8,686 nucleotides of DNA, from positions 1 through 8,686 of the forward strand of contig JASHUH010000393.1 of the NCBI GenBank assembly GCA_030040115.1, written 5' to 3'. The notes under the pieces are model-generated. The model was not told the DNA's origin. It saw only the letters and a list, made by a program, of their open reading frames with translations, and searched no databases. This document shows positions 1 to 5,879 of the stretch, piece by piece. The stretch comes from Acidobacteriaceae bacterium (lineage in GTDB: Bacteria > Acidobacteriota > Terriglobia > Terriglobales > Acidobacteriaceae). Each line of letters starts with the position of its first letter. Position 1 is the first letter of the stretch. A program made the translations under genes and the position numbers.

Positions 1-392
1 GTGCGCAGCACGATCACATCCACCCAGCGCTCCAGGTTGCGCGCCACGTCGGCGATGGTTTCGCGCTCGCCGAGCGGCGAGCTGGTCTGGTCGACAAAGA
101 TGGCGTTGCCGCCCATGGTGTTGATTCCGGCCTCGAAAGCCAGGCGCGTGCGCAGGCTTGCTTTCTCGAACATGAGCGCCATCTGCCTGGCGTCGAGCGC
201 GTGACGATACGCGGCGGGCGAGCGCTTGACGTCGTGGCCGAGCTTGAGAATGGCGCGGACCTCGGCGCTGGAGAGGTCCGCGATCGAACACAGATCCTCG
301 CCCGCCATGCGCGCGGCGGCGGCCAGCACATCGGGATCTTTCTCGACAGGAATTGCGGAGTCTGTGCGCTCCAACGTTGCTTTGCTAAACAT
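1..392 (-). CDS. argF: Ornithine carbamoyltransferase, N-terminal part (3' end outside window)
   Basis: This is the first 130 residues of ornithine carbamoyltransferase, the cytosolic enzyme that joins carbamoyl phosphate to ornithine to give citrulline. The reading frame contains FEKASLRTRLAFEAG at about residues 75-89. Its SLRTR (79-83) is the SxRTR carbamoyl-phosphate-binding signature of the aspartate/ornithine carbamoyltransferase family. It is followed by GGNAIFVDQ and LGERETIADVARNLERW, typical of the N-terminal domain. The ATG at 390-392 is preceded by AGGAGG about 8 nt upstream. It lies inside the end of argD, an 8-nt overlap that suggests translational coupling. This start gives roughly 30 residues before the conserved fold; the internal ATG at 306-308 has no ribosome binding site. 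Residues that separate ornithine from N-acetyl- or N-succinylornithine carbamoyltransferases lie beyond the edge, so the symbol rests on operon context and the N-terminal motif. Confidence 0.92.
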   Translation of the reverse strand, partial: MFSKATLERTDSAIPVEKDPDVLAAAARMAGEDLCSIADLSSAEVRAILKLGHDVKRSPAAYRHALDARQMALMFEKASLRTRLAFEAGINTMGGNAIFVDQTSSPLGERETIADVARNLERWVDVIVLR

Positions 393-1638
393 GGCGGTGT
401 CCTCCTGCGGATGAGGATTCGCTCCGCGCACCGGCGTTCTCGGTCAGAATTTCGTCGAGCGCCGCGATTGCCGTATCCACGTGTGCGCGCTGCACGATGA
501 AGGGCGGCAGAAAGCGCAGCACGGTGTCGCTGGTGCAGTTGATGAGAATGTGGCGCTCGAACATCTCCGCCACCACCCGCTTGGCGAGCTCGGCGGAATC
601 GAGCTCGGCGGCGAGCATCAGACCTTTGCCGCGCACATCGATAATGGCCTCATGACGGCGTGCGAGGTTGCGCAATTGATTTTGAAAATAATCGCCGACT
701 TCGGTTACGTGAGCCAGCAGGCCGCCGCTCTCGATGGCGTCGATGATCGCAATGGCCACAGCGCAGGCCAGCGGGCCTCCGCCGAACGTGGTGCCGTGCA
801 TGCCGGCGTGGATGGCGCGCGCGACTTCTTCGGTGCAGAGCACCGCTCCCAGCGGGAGGCCCCCGGCAAGTGGCTTGGCGAGGGTGGTGATGTCCGGCTG
901 TATCCCGTAATGTTGATAGGCGCACCATTTGCCGGTGCGGCCCATGCCGGCCTGAATCTCATCGACGATGAGTAGCGCCCCGGTGGAGTCGGCGAGTGCA
1001 CGCGCCTCGGCAAAAAATTCCTGCGTCAATGGGCGCACGCCGCCCTCGCCCTGGATGGCTTCGACGAGGATCGCGCAAACGTCGCTGGAAAATTTGGCGC
1101 GCAGGTCGGCGACATCGTTGAAGCGCACGAACTCCACTCCCGGAACCACAGGGGCGAAGGGCTCGCGGTATTTTGCTTTGTGGGTCGTCGACACGGAGCC
1201 GAAGGTGCGGCCGTGAAAACTTTGCTCGAGGGCCAAGAATTTCGCGCCCATCTGCGCGCCTTTGCTACGCCGCAGACCAGCGTAGGCGCGCGCCAGCTTC
1301 AGCGCGCCTTCCCAGGCTTCCGTGCCGCTATTCGAAAAGAAAACGCGGTCGAGTCCGGTGCGTTCGGTAAGGCGCAGGGCAAGCTCGGCCTGGCCTTCGT
1401 GATAGTAGAGATTGGAAATGTGGATGAGCGCGCGGCTCTGGCGCGCGATGGTCTCCACGATCGCGGGATGGTTGTATCCGAGCGCGTTCACGCCGATGCC
1501 GCTGAGCAAATCGAGGTAACGCTCGCCGTTCTCGTCGATAAGGTGTACGCCTTCGCCGCCGGTGAAGAGCACGGGGCTGCGATCGTAGGTCGAAAGCAGG
1601 AGCCGCGCTTCGGCGGCGCGAATTTCTTCAAGCTTCAT
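385..1638 (-). CDS. argD: Acetylornithine aminotransferase
   Basis: This 417-residue class III (fold type I) PLP aminotransferase converts N-acetylglutamate semialdehyde plus glutamate to N-acetylornithine; many relatives also act on succinyldiaminopimelate. The visible motifs are in family order: SNSGTEAWEGALKLAR (102-117) for cofactor phosphate contacts, SFHGRTFGS (140-148), IVDEIQAGMGRTG (224-236) with Asp226 expected to hold the PLP ring nitrogen, and TLAKPLAGGLPLGA (252-265) with Lys255 as the Schiff-base lysine. Length is normal for ArgD, with a short, probably disordered tail (NAGARSESSSAGGHRHV) whose codons also hold the argF ribosome binding site. The ATG at 1636-1638 follows a strong AAGGAGGT at 1649-1656. 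Unlike the other junctions, it is separated from argB by 162 nt of hairpin-rich spacer. The residue after GTEA is Trp, where many ArgD proteins have Asn; this is a minor deviation. Confidence 0.95.
   Translation of the reverse strand: MKLEEIRAAEARLLLSTYDRSPVLFTGGEGVHLIDENGERYLDLLSGIGVNALGYNHPAIVETIARQSRALIHISNLYYHEGQAELALRLTERTGLDRVFFSNSGTEAWEGALKLARAYAGLRRSKGAQMGAKFLALEQSFHGRTFGSVSTTHKAKYREPFAPVVPGVEFVRFNDVADLRAKFSSDVCAILVEAIQGEGGVRPLTQEFFAEARALADSTGALLIVDEIQAGMGRTGKWCAYQHYGIQPDITTLAKPLAGGLPLGAVLCTEEVARAIHAGMHGTTFGGGPLACAVAIAIIDAIESGGLLAHVTEVGDYFQNQLRNLARRHEAIIDVRGKGLMLAAELDSAELAKRVVAEMFERHILINCTSDTVLRFLPPFIVQRAHVDTAIAALDEILTENAGARSESSSAGGHRHV
400..405 (-). promoter_or_regulatory. argF ribosome binding site inside argD
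   Basis: AGGAGG on the minus strand lies 7-8 nt before the ATG at 390-392 and within the last codons of argD. It supports the upstream argF start over the internal ATG at 306-308, and it fits re-initiation by ribosomes finishing argD. Confidence 0.75.
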
Positions 1639-1680
1639 CGTTTCCCAAACCTCCTTGCAGTAGCGTCAATACGGCAGGTC

Positions 1681-1780
1681 CATTCCTCGGGGGCTCAAGC
1701 CCACCAGATTTCGGGCCGTTCTGCGGCACGACTCAAGTCGCGCCCTTTCAAAACAGCGCTCTTTTCAGCAGCGCTTAAAC
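1681..1780. repeat. Stacked short hairpins in the argB-argD spacer
   Basis: The 162-nt spacer between argB and argD carries three successive inverted repeats. GGGCTCAAGCCC (1691-1702) can form a 5-bp stem around CA. GGCACGACTCAAGTCGCGCC (1725-1744) can form an 8-bp stem with one mismatch around the same CA core. AGCGCT occurs at 1755-1760 and again at 1770-1775, able to pair across nine bases. The first two share the core CTCAAG. The arrangement resembles dispersed REP-like intergenic palindromes, but only this copy is visible, so that class is inferred. It sits inside an operon and could act as a processing or stability element, or as a partial attenuator. No T-tract follows, so a strong intrinsic terminator is unlikely. 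Confidence 0.55.
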
Positions 1781-1800
1781 CAGGCCTTGCACTGTCGCGG

Positions 1801-2583
1801 TCAGGCCACCATGACTTCAGTGCCGTGGGCTACGCGCGAGCTGCACAGGTCGGGCAAGGAGCCGGCCGCTTCGGCAGGCAAAATGCGCACGCGCTTGACT
1901 CCGTTGAGCAGCGCTTCGCGGCACGCGCCCAGCTTGGGCAACATGCCGCCGGAGATGACGGCGCTTTGCGCCATTTCGGCGATCTGGTCGATGGAAAGCC
2001 ATCGCAGCACCTCGCCGTTGGCGCCTTTCACGCCGGGAACATCGGTGAGGAACACCAGCGCGTCGGCGTTGCAGGCGATGGCGCACGCGGCGGCCATTTC
2101 ATCGGCGTTCACGTTGTAGTATTCGCCATCGAAGCCGAGGGCCAGCGACGAGATCACCGGCACGCCATTCAACTGCCAGATGGCTTCGATCCAGCGCGGG
2201 TCGCTGGCCGCGATCTCGCCCACGTAGCCCAGGTCCGGCGCGGTGCGCTTCTTGCGCGCGCGGAAGAGCAAACCGTCGCCGCCGGATACGCCGACTGCGG
2301 GCTGGCCGAGCGCTCCCAGCGCGGCCACCAGGCCCTTGTTCACGCGGCCGGCAAGCACCATGAGGGCCACGTCACGCGTCTCCTTGTCGGTGACGCGAAG
2401 GCCGTTGACGAATTCGCTCTCGATGCCCAGGAGCTTGAGCATGCGGGTGAGTTGCACGCCGCCGCCGTGAACCACGGCCACATGGTTGCCGTCGCGCGCC
2501 AGCTCGGCGATGGCGCGGGTGCAGACGGCAAGCAGCGAGGGAGTTTCCAGGCCGGCGCCGCCCAGTTTGACCACGTACTTCAT
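1801..2583 (-). CDS. argB: Acetylglutamate kinase
   Basis: This 260-residue amino acid kinase phosphorylates N-acetylglutamate at the gamma carboxyl with ATP, the second committed step of arginine synthesis. Motifs in order are VVKLGG (4-9, with Lys6 expected at the phosphates), VVHGGG (37-42), NGLRVTD (60-66, substrate contacts), GVSGGDG (98-104), NVNADEMAAA (157-166), LVFLTDVPGV (176-185) and SGGMLPKL (211-218, with Lys217 as the second catalytic lysine). The protein starts directly at the first beta strand and ends in HGTEVMVA. It therefore has the length and layout of the E. coli type, without the N-terminal helix of about 20-30 residues found in hexameric, arginine-inhibited kinases. It is probably not feedback-inhibited, which is inference from length alone. 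The ATG at 2581-2583 has GGAGG (2591-2595) 7 nt upstream and lies 22 nt after argC. Confidence 0.96.
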   Translation of the reverse strand: MKYVVKLGGAGLETPSLLAVCTRAIAELARDGNHVAVVHGGGVQLTRMLKLLGIESEFVNGLRVTDKETRDVALMVLAGRVNKGLVAALGALGQPAVGVSGGDGLLFRARKKRTAPDLGYVGEIAASDPRWIEAIWQLNGVPVISSLALGFDGEYYNVNADEMAAACAIACNADALVFLTDVPGVKGANGEVLRWLSIDQIAEMAQSAVISGGMLPKLGACREALLNGVKRVRILPAEAAGSLPDLCSSRVAHGTEVMVA

Positions 2584-2605
2584 TCCAGGGCCTCCGCGGC
2601 GAGTT

Positions 2606-3673
2606 TCATGCGAGACCTTCCGATTCGGGCCAGCCGAGCATGACGTTGAGATTCTGCACCGCCTGGCCGGCAGCGCCCTTCAAAAGATTGTCGAGACAAC
2701 TGACGATGACCGCACGGCGGCCGCTCGCATCGAGCTGAAAGCCGATATCCGCGTAGTTGGTGTGCACGGCATATTGAATCTGCGGCAGCGTCTTGTCGTG
2801 GAACCGCACCATGGGGCTGCCGGCAAAGAACTCCTCATAGACGCGCGACACGGCGGAGCGCGTCAGCGGCTGCTTGAAGCGCACATAGATGGTGGAAAAA
2901 ATGCCGCGCGGGATAGGCAGGAGGTGAGGAGTAAAGACCATGTCGCCGGCGTCGATTCCGATCTGCTCGAGCAGTTCGCCGGTATGCCTGTGGGTGAAGA
3001 CGCCGTAAGCGGAAAGATTATCGGCGGCGTACATGAAATGCGTCTTGGGGGTGGGCGCTTTGCCCGCGCCGCTCACGCCGCTCTTGGCGTCGGCAATGAC
3101 GCCGTGGTCGAGATCGAGCAGCCCCGCTGCGGCGAGCGGTTTCACCGCCAAAATGACGGAGGTCGCATAGCAGCCGGGATTGGCGATGAGGCGCGCTCCG
3201 GCAATTTTTTCCCGATACAGCTCCGGCATGCCGTAGACGGCCTGGGCCTGGGTTGCGGCAGCCTGATTGGAGCCCTCATCCTCGAAAGCGTAAATGGCCC
3301 GGTTCGCCGCGTCGGTCAGCCGCCAGGCCCCGCTCAGGTCGATCACCCGCAGCCCACGCGCGAGCGCTTGGGGAACCCACGCGCGCGACTGTTCGTGCGG
3401 CGTGGCCAGAAACAGGACTTCGACGCCCCGCTCGGCCAGCAGTTCCCAGGAAAACGGCTCCTGCTTCAGGTTTCCGTTGCCGTTGTCGCCGGCCAGTTGG
3501 GGGTGAATTTCGATGAGCGGAACGCCGCCGCGCGCCAGGTCTTTCTCTTCCACGCGTCCGGCGAAGACCGGAGGCGCGCCGTGCAGGCGAGGATGGCGCA
3601 GCAGCAGCCGCGCGAGTTCCGCGCCGGCGTACCCGGTCACTCCCACAACCGCGGTTTGCACTCTTCCGGTCAT
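2606..3673 (-). CDS. argC: N-acetyl-gamma-glutamyl-phosphate reductase
   Basis: This 355-residue NADPH-dependent reductase converts N-acetylglutamyl phosphate to the semialdehyde. GVTGYAGAEL (11-20) is the Rossmann dinucleotide loop. FLATPHEQS (88-96) and VIDLSGAWRL (110-119) follow as usual. IANPGCYATS (163-172) holds the catalytic Cys168. DAKSGVSGAGK (195-205) and the HRHTGEL segment (228-234), which carries the expected catalytic histidine, complete the active site. The start chosen is the ATG at 3671-3673, which overlaps the argR stop as ATGA. The frame is open upstream to 3784, but those codons read an arginine/glycine-rich segment antisense-like to nothing conserved and lie wholly within argR, so the long form is rejected. 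No strong ribosome binding site precedes the ATG, so translation probably depends on coupling to argR. It is followed after 22 nt by argB. Confidence 0.95.
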   Translation of the reverse strand: MTGRVQTAVVGVTGYAGAELARLLLRHPRLHGAPPVFAGRVEEKDLARGGVPLIEIHPQLAGDNGNGNLKQEPFSWELLAERGVEVLFLATPHEQSRAWVPQALARGLRVIDLSGAWRLTDAANRAIYAFEDEGSNQAAATQAQAVYGMPELYREKIAGARLIANPGCYATSVILAVKPLAAAGLLDLDHGVIADAKSGVSGAGKAPTPKTHFMYAADNLSAYGVFTHRHTGELLEQIGIDAGDMVFTPHLLPIPRGIFSTIYVRFKQPLTRSAVSRVYEEFFAGSPMVRFHDKTLPQIQYAVHTNYADIGFQLDASGRRAVIVSCLDNLLKGAAGQAVQNLNVMLGWPESEGLA

Positions 3674-4128
3674 GATTCCAGCATCGTCCTTATGCGCGCT
3701 TCCACTTCGCCCGCCCGCCGCGGATCGGGGCAAATCACGAGAACCGTGTCGTCGCCAGCCACCGTGCCCACGATCTCCGGCCATTCCTCGTAGTCCAGCG
3801 CCGCGGCCACCGGCTGCGCTCCGCCCATGACCGTGCCCACCACCACTTGATTCATGGCCTGCTGAACGCGGAGGCCAAAGCTGTCGATCATCTCCGCCAC
3901 CGAGGGGGGCGCGTCGTCGTTCGCCGCCGCGGCCGCATCCGCATGGCCATTGGGAAGCGCATAGCCGCCGGGTCCCTTGGAAAGCCGCAGCTCATGAATG
4001 TCGCGTGAAAGCGTGGCCTGGGTGACACGGATGCCGCGCCGGCGCAGCTTGCGCCGCAGCTCGTCCTGGCTGGCCACGAACGAGCTTGAAACCACTTCCC
4101 GGATTGCATTCAGGCGTTGGTTTTTCAT
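3670..4128 (-). CDS. argR: Arginine repressor ArgR
   Basis: This 152-residue arginine-responsive DNA-binding repressor is about the standard ArgR/AhrC length. The N-terminal winged helix spans roughly residues 1-65 with the recognition-helix signature VTQATLSRDIHEL (35-47). A short Ala-rich linker follows. The C-terminal oligomerisation and arginine-binding domain includes VVVGTVMGGAQPVAAALD (95-112) and GTVAGDDTVLVI (121-132), with the GDD at 125-127 expected to bind arginine. The family works as a hexamer and binds ARG boxes when arginine is abundant. I chose the ATG at 4126-4128. An in-frame ATG at 4213-4215 would add 29 unconserved residues encoded by the operator and promoter themselves. 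The gene leads the arg operon and overlaps argC by 4 nt, so it is expected to repress its own transcription. No strong ribosome binding site is visible before the start. Confidence 0.94.
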   Translation of the reverse strand: MKNQRLNAIREVVSSSFVASQDELRRKLRRRGIRVTQATLSRDIHELRLSKGPGGYALPNGHADAAAAANDDAPPSVAEMIDSFGLRVQQAMNQVVVGTVMGGAQPVAAALDYEEWPEIVGTVAGDDTVLVICPDPRRAGEVEARIRTMLES

Positions 4129-4143
4129 TGCCGGTCGACCATT

Positions 4144-4176
4144 TTGCGGGAAGCAAAGCGTCGGCGCGGCCCGCAA
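4144..4176 (-). promoter_or_regulatory. Hairpin in the argR leader
   Basis: On the minus strand TTGCGGG (4170-4176) and CCCGCAA (4144-4150) form a perfect 7-bp inverted repeat around a 19-nt loop. The hairpin ends about 15 nt before the argR ATG. If transcription begins near 4189, it occupies most of the leader of about 60 nt. It may influence argR translation or mRNA stability. No U-run follows, so it does not look like a terminator. Confidence 0.4.
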
Positions 4177-4187
4177 GGGAAACCGCA

Positions 4188-4205
4188 CTCGAATAAATAT
4201 ACAGC
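4188..4205. promoter_or_regulatory. Proximal ARG box
   Basis: The core CGAATAAATATACA (4190-4203) matches the enterobacterial ARG-box core TGAATWWWWATTCA at 12 of 14 positions. It overlaps the -10 element of the predicted argR promoter and lies 3 bp from a second box, the spacing known for paired ArgR sites. Confidence 0.68.
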
Positions 4206-4225
4206 CGCGGTGCATAACTATGCAA
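4196..4225 (-). promoter_or_regulatory. Predicted sigma70 promoter of the arg operon
   Basis: On the minus strand TATATT (4196-4201, one mismatch to TATAAT) is 18 nt downstream of TTGCAT (4220-4225, a weak match to TTGACA). This predicts a start near 4189 and a leader of about 60 nt before argR. The two ARG boxes cover both hexamers, as expected for a repressed promoter. Confidence 0.52.
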
Positions 4226-4226
4226 G
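4209..4226. promoter_or_regulatory. Distal ARG box
   Basis: TGCATAACTATGCA (4211-4224) is a perfect inverted repeat (TGCATA-AC-TATGCA). It fits the ARG-box layout with a symmetric A-to-C change, giving TGCAT half-sites like those reported for actinobacterial ArgR. Its centre is 21 bp from that of the proximal box, two helical turns, and it overlaps the -35 element. Together the pair should allow one ArgR hexamer to close the promoter. Confidence 0.7.
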
Positions 4227-4234
4227 CCCAGCCA

Positions 4235-4257
4235 AAGGCGAATTTCTATGTCGCCTT
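4235..4257 (-). terminator. Possible weak terminator after the diguanylate cyclase gene
   Basis: On the minus strand AAGGCGA (4251-4257), a 9-nt loop and TCGCCTT (4235-4241) form a perfect 7-bp stem. It begins 17 nt after the stop codon of the diguanylate cyclase gene and just before the arg operator. The following T-run is very short (TTTGG), so termination is probably partial or factor-assisted. Confidence 0.35.
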
Positions 4258-4274
4258 GCCTTGGGAACGGGGCA

Positions 4275-5660
4275 TCAGAGATGCGGTTGGAGCGGAGCCT
4301 TTCTGCGGCGCTTTTCTTCGTACATGGCGCGGTCGGCCTCGGCGAGCATTTCGTCCAGGGAATCGCGGTCTCCGGCATCGGAGGTGACGTGACCGGCGCT
4401 GAAGCTGAGATCGGCCGCCCGGCCGGATTTGGCGTTGTGGCGGGCGGCAAACTCCTCAAGCCGCCGGGCCGCCTGGGATATTGCCGCCCGGCTGAACTGG
4501 CCGGCGACGGCAAATTCATCGCCGCCGACCCGCCCCAACACATCGGTCTCGCGAAAGGCGTCGCGCAGAATCTCGCCCGTTTCCATCAGAAACGCAGAAC
4601 CTGCCGGATGCCCCAGGGAATCGTTAACTTCCTTCAGATTGTCCAAATCGATAAATAATACCGAGAACGGCTGGCCCGCGCGCTTGGCCAGGCGCAGCGC
4701 CTGCTGGGCCAACAAACGGAAACCGCGCAGATTGTAGAGGCTGGTCAACGGGTCGCGCAGCGACAGGGCGCGAATTTCGTCCTCCATGAAATGGATGCGC
4801 CAGGCAAGAAACAACAGCAGCGCGATGGCGACCAACACGGCCAAGGAGGCGAGGATCGCCGTCATGTAATGCGGAGGCATCTGGCGCGCGTTAAGAATGC
4901 GAGCTCTGAGGCTTTCTCTCAAGTAGGGCAACACCAGCAGCACGGGAGCCAGCGCGCGTGCGATGGTGCTCCCAATCCCGCGGCCCAGGAAAATGGAAAA
5001 CACGCCGCTGCGCGCTCTTCGGAAGAAAACCACTGCAGTCAGCAGCAGCAGGCAAAGCATGGCCTGCGACGAGGTCCCGATGGTAGCGATGGGGCCGAAG
5101 ACGTGCAAAAGAGCAATGAAATGGCCCGAGACAAGGACCAAAACCGCGAAAAGCAGGAAGGTTATCACTACATCGGCGGTAACCCCGGCCAGTCGTTCGC
5201 GAAATCCGGCGAAGACGATCCCGAGGCCCAGCAGCGCGAAACCGGCTGCGGACTGAGGAGAAATATTCACCGCCAGGAACGAAGAAGCTATTTCTTTGGA
5301 GGGAAGAAAAGCGTCGATGCCCGGCCAAACGCGAAGCATTTGCGCGCAAAAGATCCCCGTGAAAATGACCGTGATCAGGATGGCAAGCGCCAGGCTGAAG
5401 CGGCGCAGAGATTTCCGGGTGCGAGGGGCGGAAGCCTGCAAACTGAGCGCGCTCAGGAAAATTCCCAGCACCGGCCAAGCGCCCATCAACCCCCAGGCGC
5501 CATGGGAAAAGCGATCGCGGGCGGGCGCCAACCAGCCCAGAACATTCACAGCGGCGAGCGCCATCACCGCCGCCAGAGTCACCTCTTCCGCGACCGCCAG
5601 CCTTTTAAGCTCAGCAACATCAAGTTCGTTCGGCGTCAATGTCAGGCCGAGTTTAGGCAT
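4275..5660 (-). CDS. Membrane-anchored diguanylate cyclase (GGDEF domain)
   Basis: This 461-residue protein should make cyclic di-GMP from two GTP at the inner membrane. The N-terminal half has seven to eight hydrophobic segments (about 26-45, 56-74, 88-106, 137-152, 162-184, 199-213, a weak one at 235-246, and 266-287), presumably a sensing module of unassigned family. The C-terminal GGDEF domain begins near RDPLTSLYN (about 302). It shows VLFIDLDNLKEVNDSLGH with metal-binding Asp338 and substrate-side Asn346 and Asp347. The active-site loop GRVGGDEFAV is intact (GGDEF 379-383). The product-inhibition site RETD (370-373) sits exactly five residues before it, so the enzyme is predicted to be active and feedback-inhibited. 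No EAL, PAS or receiver domain is present. The ATG at 5658-5660 has GGAG 9 nt upstream; the in-frame GTG at 5675 has no ribosome binding site. It is co-directional with argR but separated from it by the arg operator; I see no functional link. Confidence 0.92.
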   Translation of the reverse strand: MPKLGLTLTPNELDVAELKRLAVAEEVTLAAVMALAAVNVLGWLAPARDRFSHGAWGLMGAWPVLGIFLSALSLQASAPRTRKSLRRFSLALAILITVIFTGIFCAQMLRVWPGIDAFLPSKEIASSFLAVNISPQSAAGFALLGLGIVFAGFRERLAGVTADVVITFLLFAVLVLVSGHFIALLHVFGPIATIGTSSQAMLCLLLLTAVVFFRRARSGVFSIFLGRGIGSTIARALAPVLLVLPYLRESLRARILNARQMPPHYMTAILASLAVLVAIALLLFLAWRIHFMEDEIRALSLRDPLTSLYNLRGFRLLAQQALRLAKRAGQPFSVLFIDLDNLKEVNDSLGHPAGSAFLMETGEILRDAFRETDVLGRVGGDEFAVAGQFSRAAISQAARRLEEFAARHNAKSGRAADLSFSAGHVTSDAGDRDSLDEMLAEADRAMYEEKRRRKAPLQPHL

Positions 5661-5669
5661 GGCAAACGG

Positions 5670-5673
5670 CTCC
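5670..5673 (-). promoter_or_regulatory. Ribosome binding site deciding the diguanylate cyclase start
   Basis: GGAG on the minus strand lies 9 nt before the ATG at 5658-5660. It overlaps the alternative GTG codon at 5673-5675, which therefore cannot use it. This favours the 461-residue form over a 466-residue one. Confidence 0.6.
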
Positions 5674-5778
5674 ACTGAAATGTTCGGCGCAAAGCGGCAT
5701 TTTTTCCGGGCTTGTACATAAGTCTATGCCTGCGAATGCGTGAATTGGAAGCCGTTTTTGCTTTCTTGGGTGATTTTC

Positions 5779-5799
5779 GGGGCGTTGCCCCCCCGGGGG
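5779..5799. repeat. GC-rich palindromes between the pseudogene and the diguanylate cyclase gene
   Basis: GGGGC-GTT-GCCCC (5779-5791) is a tight 5-bp hairpin. It runs directly into seven C followed by five G (5788-5799), which contains the self-complementary CCCCCGGGGG. The two structures share bases and are mutually exclusive. They lie in the 219-nt non-coding gap between the pseudogene stop and the diguanylate cyclase start. No T-run is present on either side. No convincing promoter was found in this gap. Confidence 0.4.
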
Positions 5800-5879
5800 A
5801 CACTCTACATTTTGCCGCTCTACGGGCTAAAGGCCGCACCCTTCACGCTGCCGTCTTGATCTCCGCGGCGCATTCGGGA

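Noticed and set aside
1639..1800. Intrinsic terminator in the argB-argD spacer
   Set aside because: The hairpins are short and no T-run follows on the minus strand; argD is clearly part of the same pathway and has a strong ribosome binding site.
1180..2643. 487-codon open frame on the plus strand
   Set aside because: It lies antisense to argD and argB, which have complete family motifs. The long frame is a by-product of GC-rich codon use and has no motif of its own.
3674..3784. N-terminal extension of argC
   Set aside because: The added codons lie entirely within argR in another frame, give a low-complexity Arg/Gly segment and precede the normal family start at 3673.
2486..3793. 435-codon open frame on the plus strand
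   Set aside because: Antisense shadow of argC; argC has a full set of active-site motifs and operon spacing.
4129..4215. 29-residue N-terminal extension of argR from the ATG at 4213-4215
   Set aside because: It would translate the predicted operator and promoter, and ArgR proteins normally begin near the chosen start.
4791..5678. 295-codon open frame on the plus strand rich in Gln, Arg and Glu
   Set aside because: Antisense to the diguanylate cyclase gene; its composition mirrors the hydrophobic membrane segments on the other strand.
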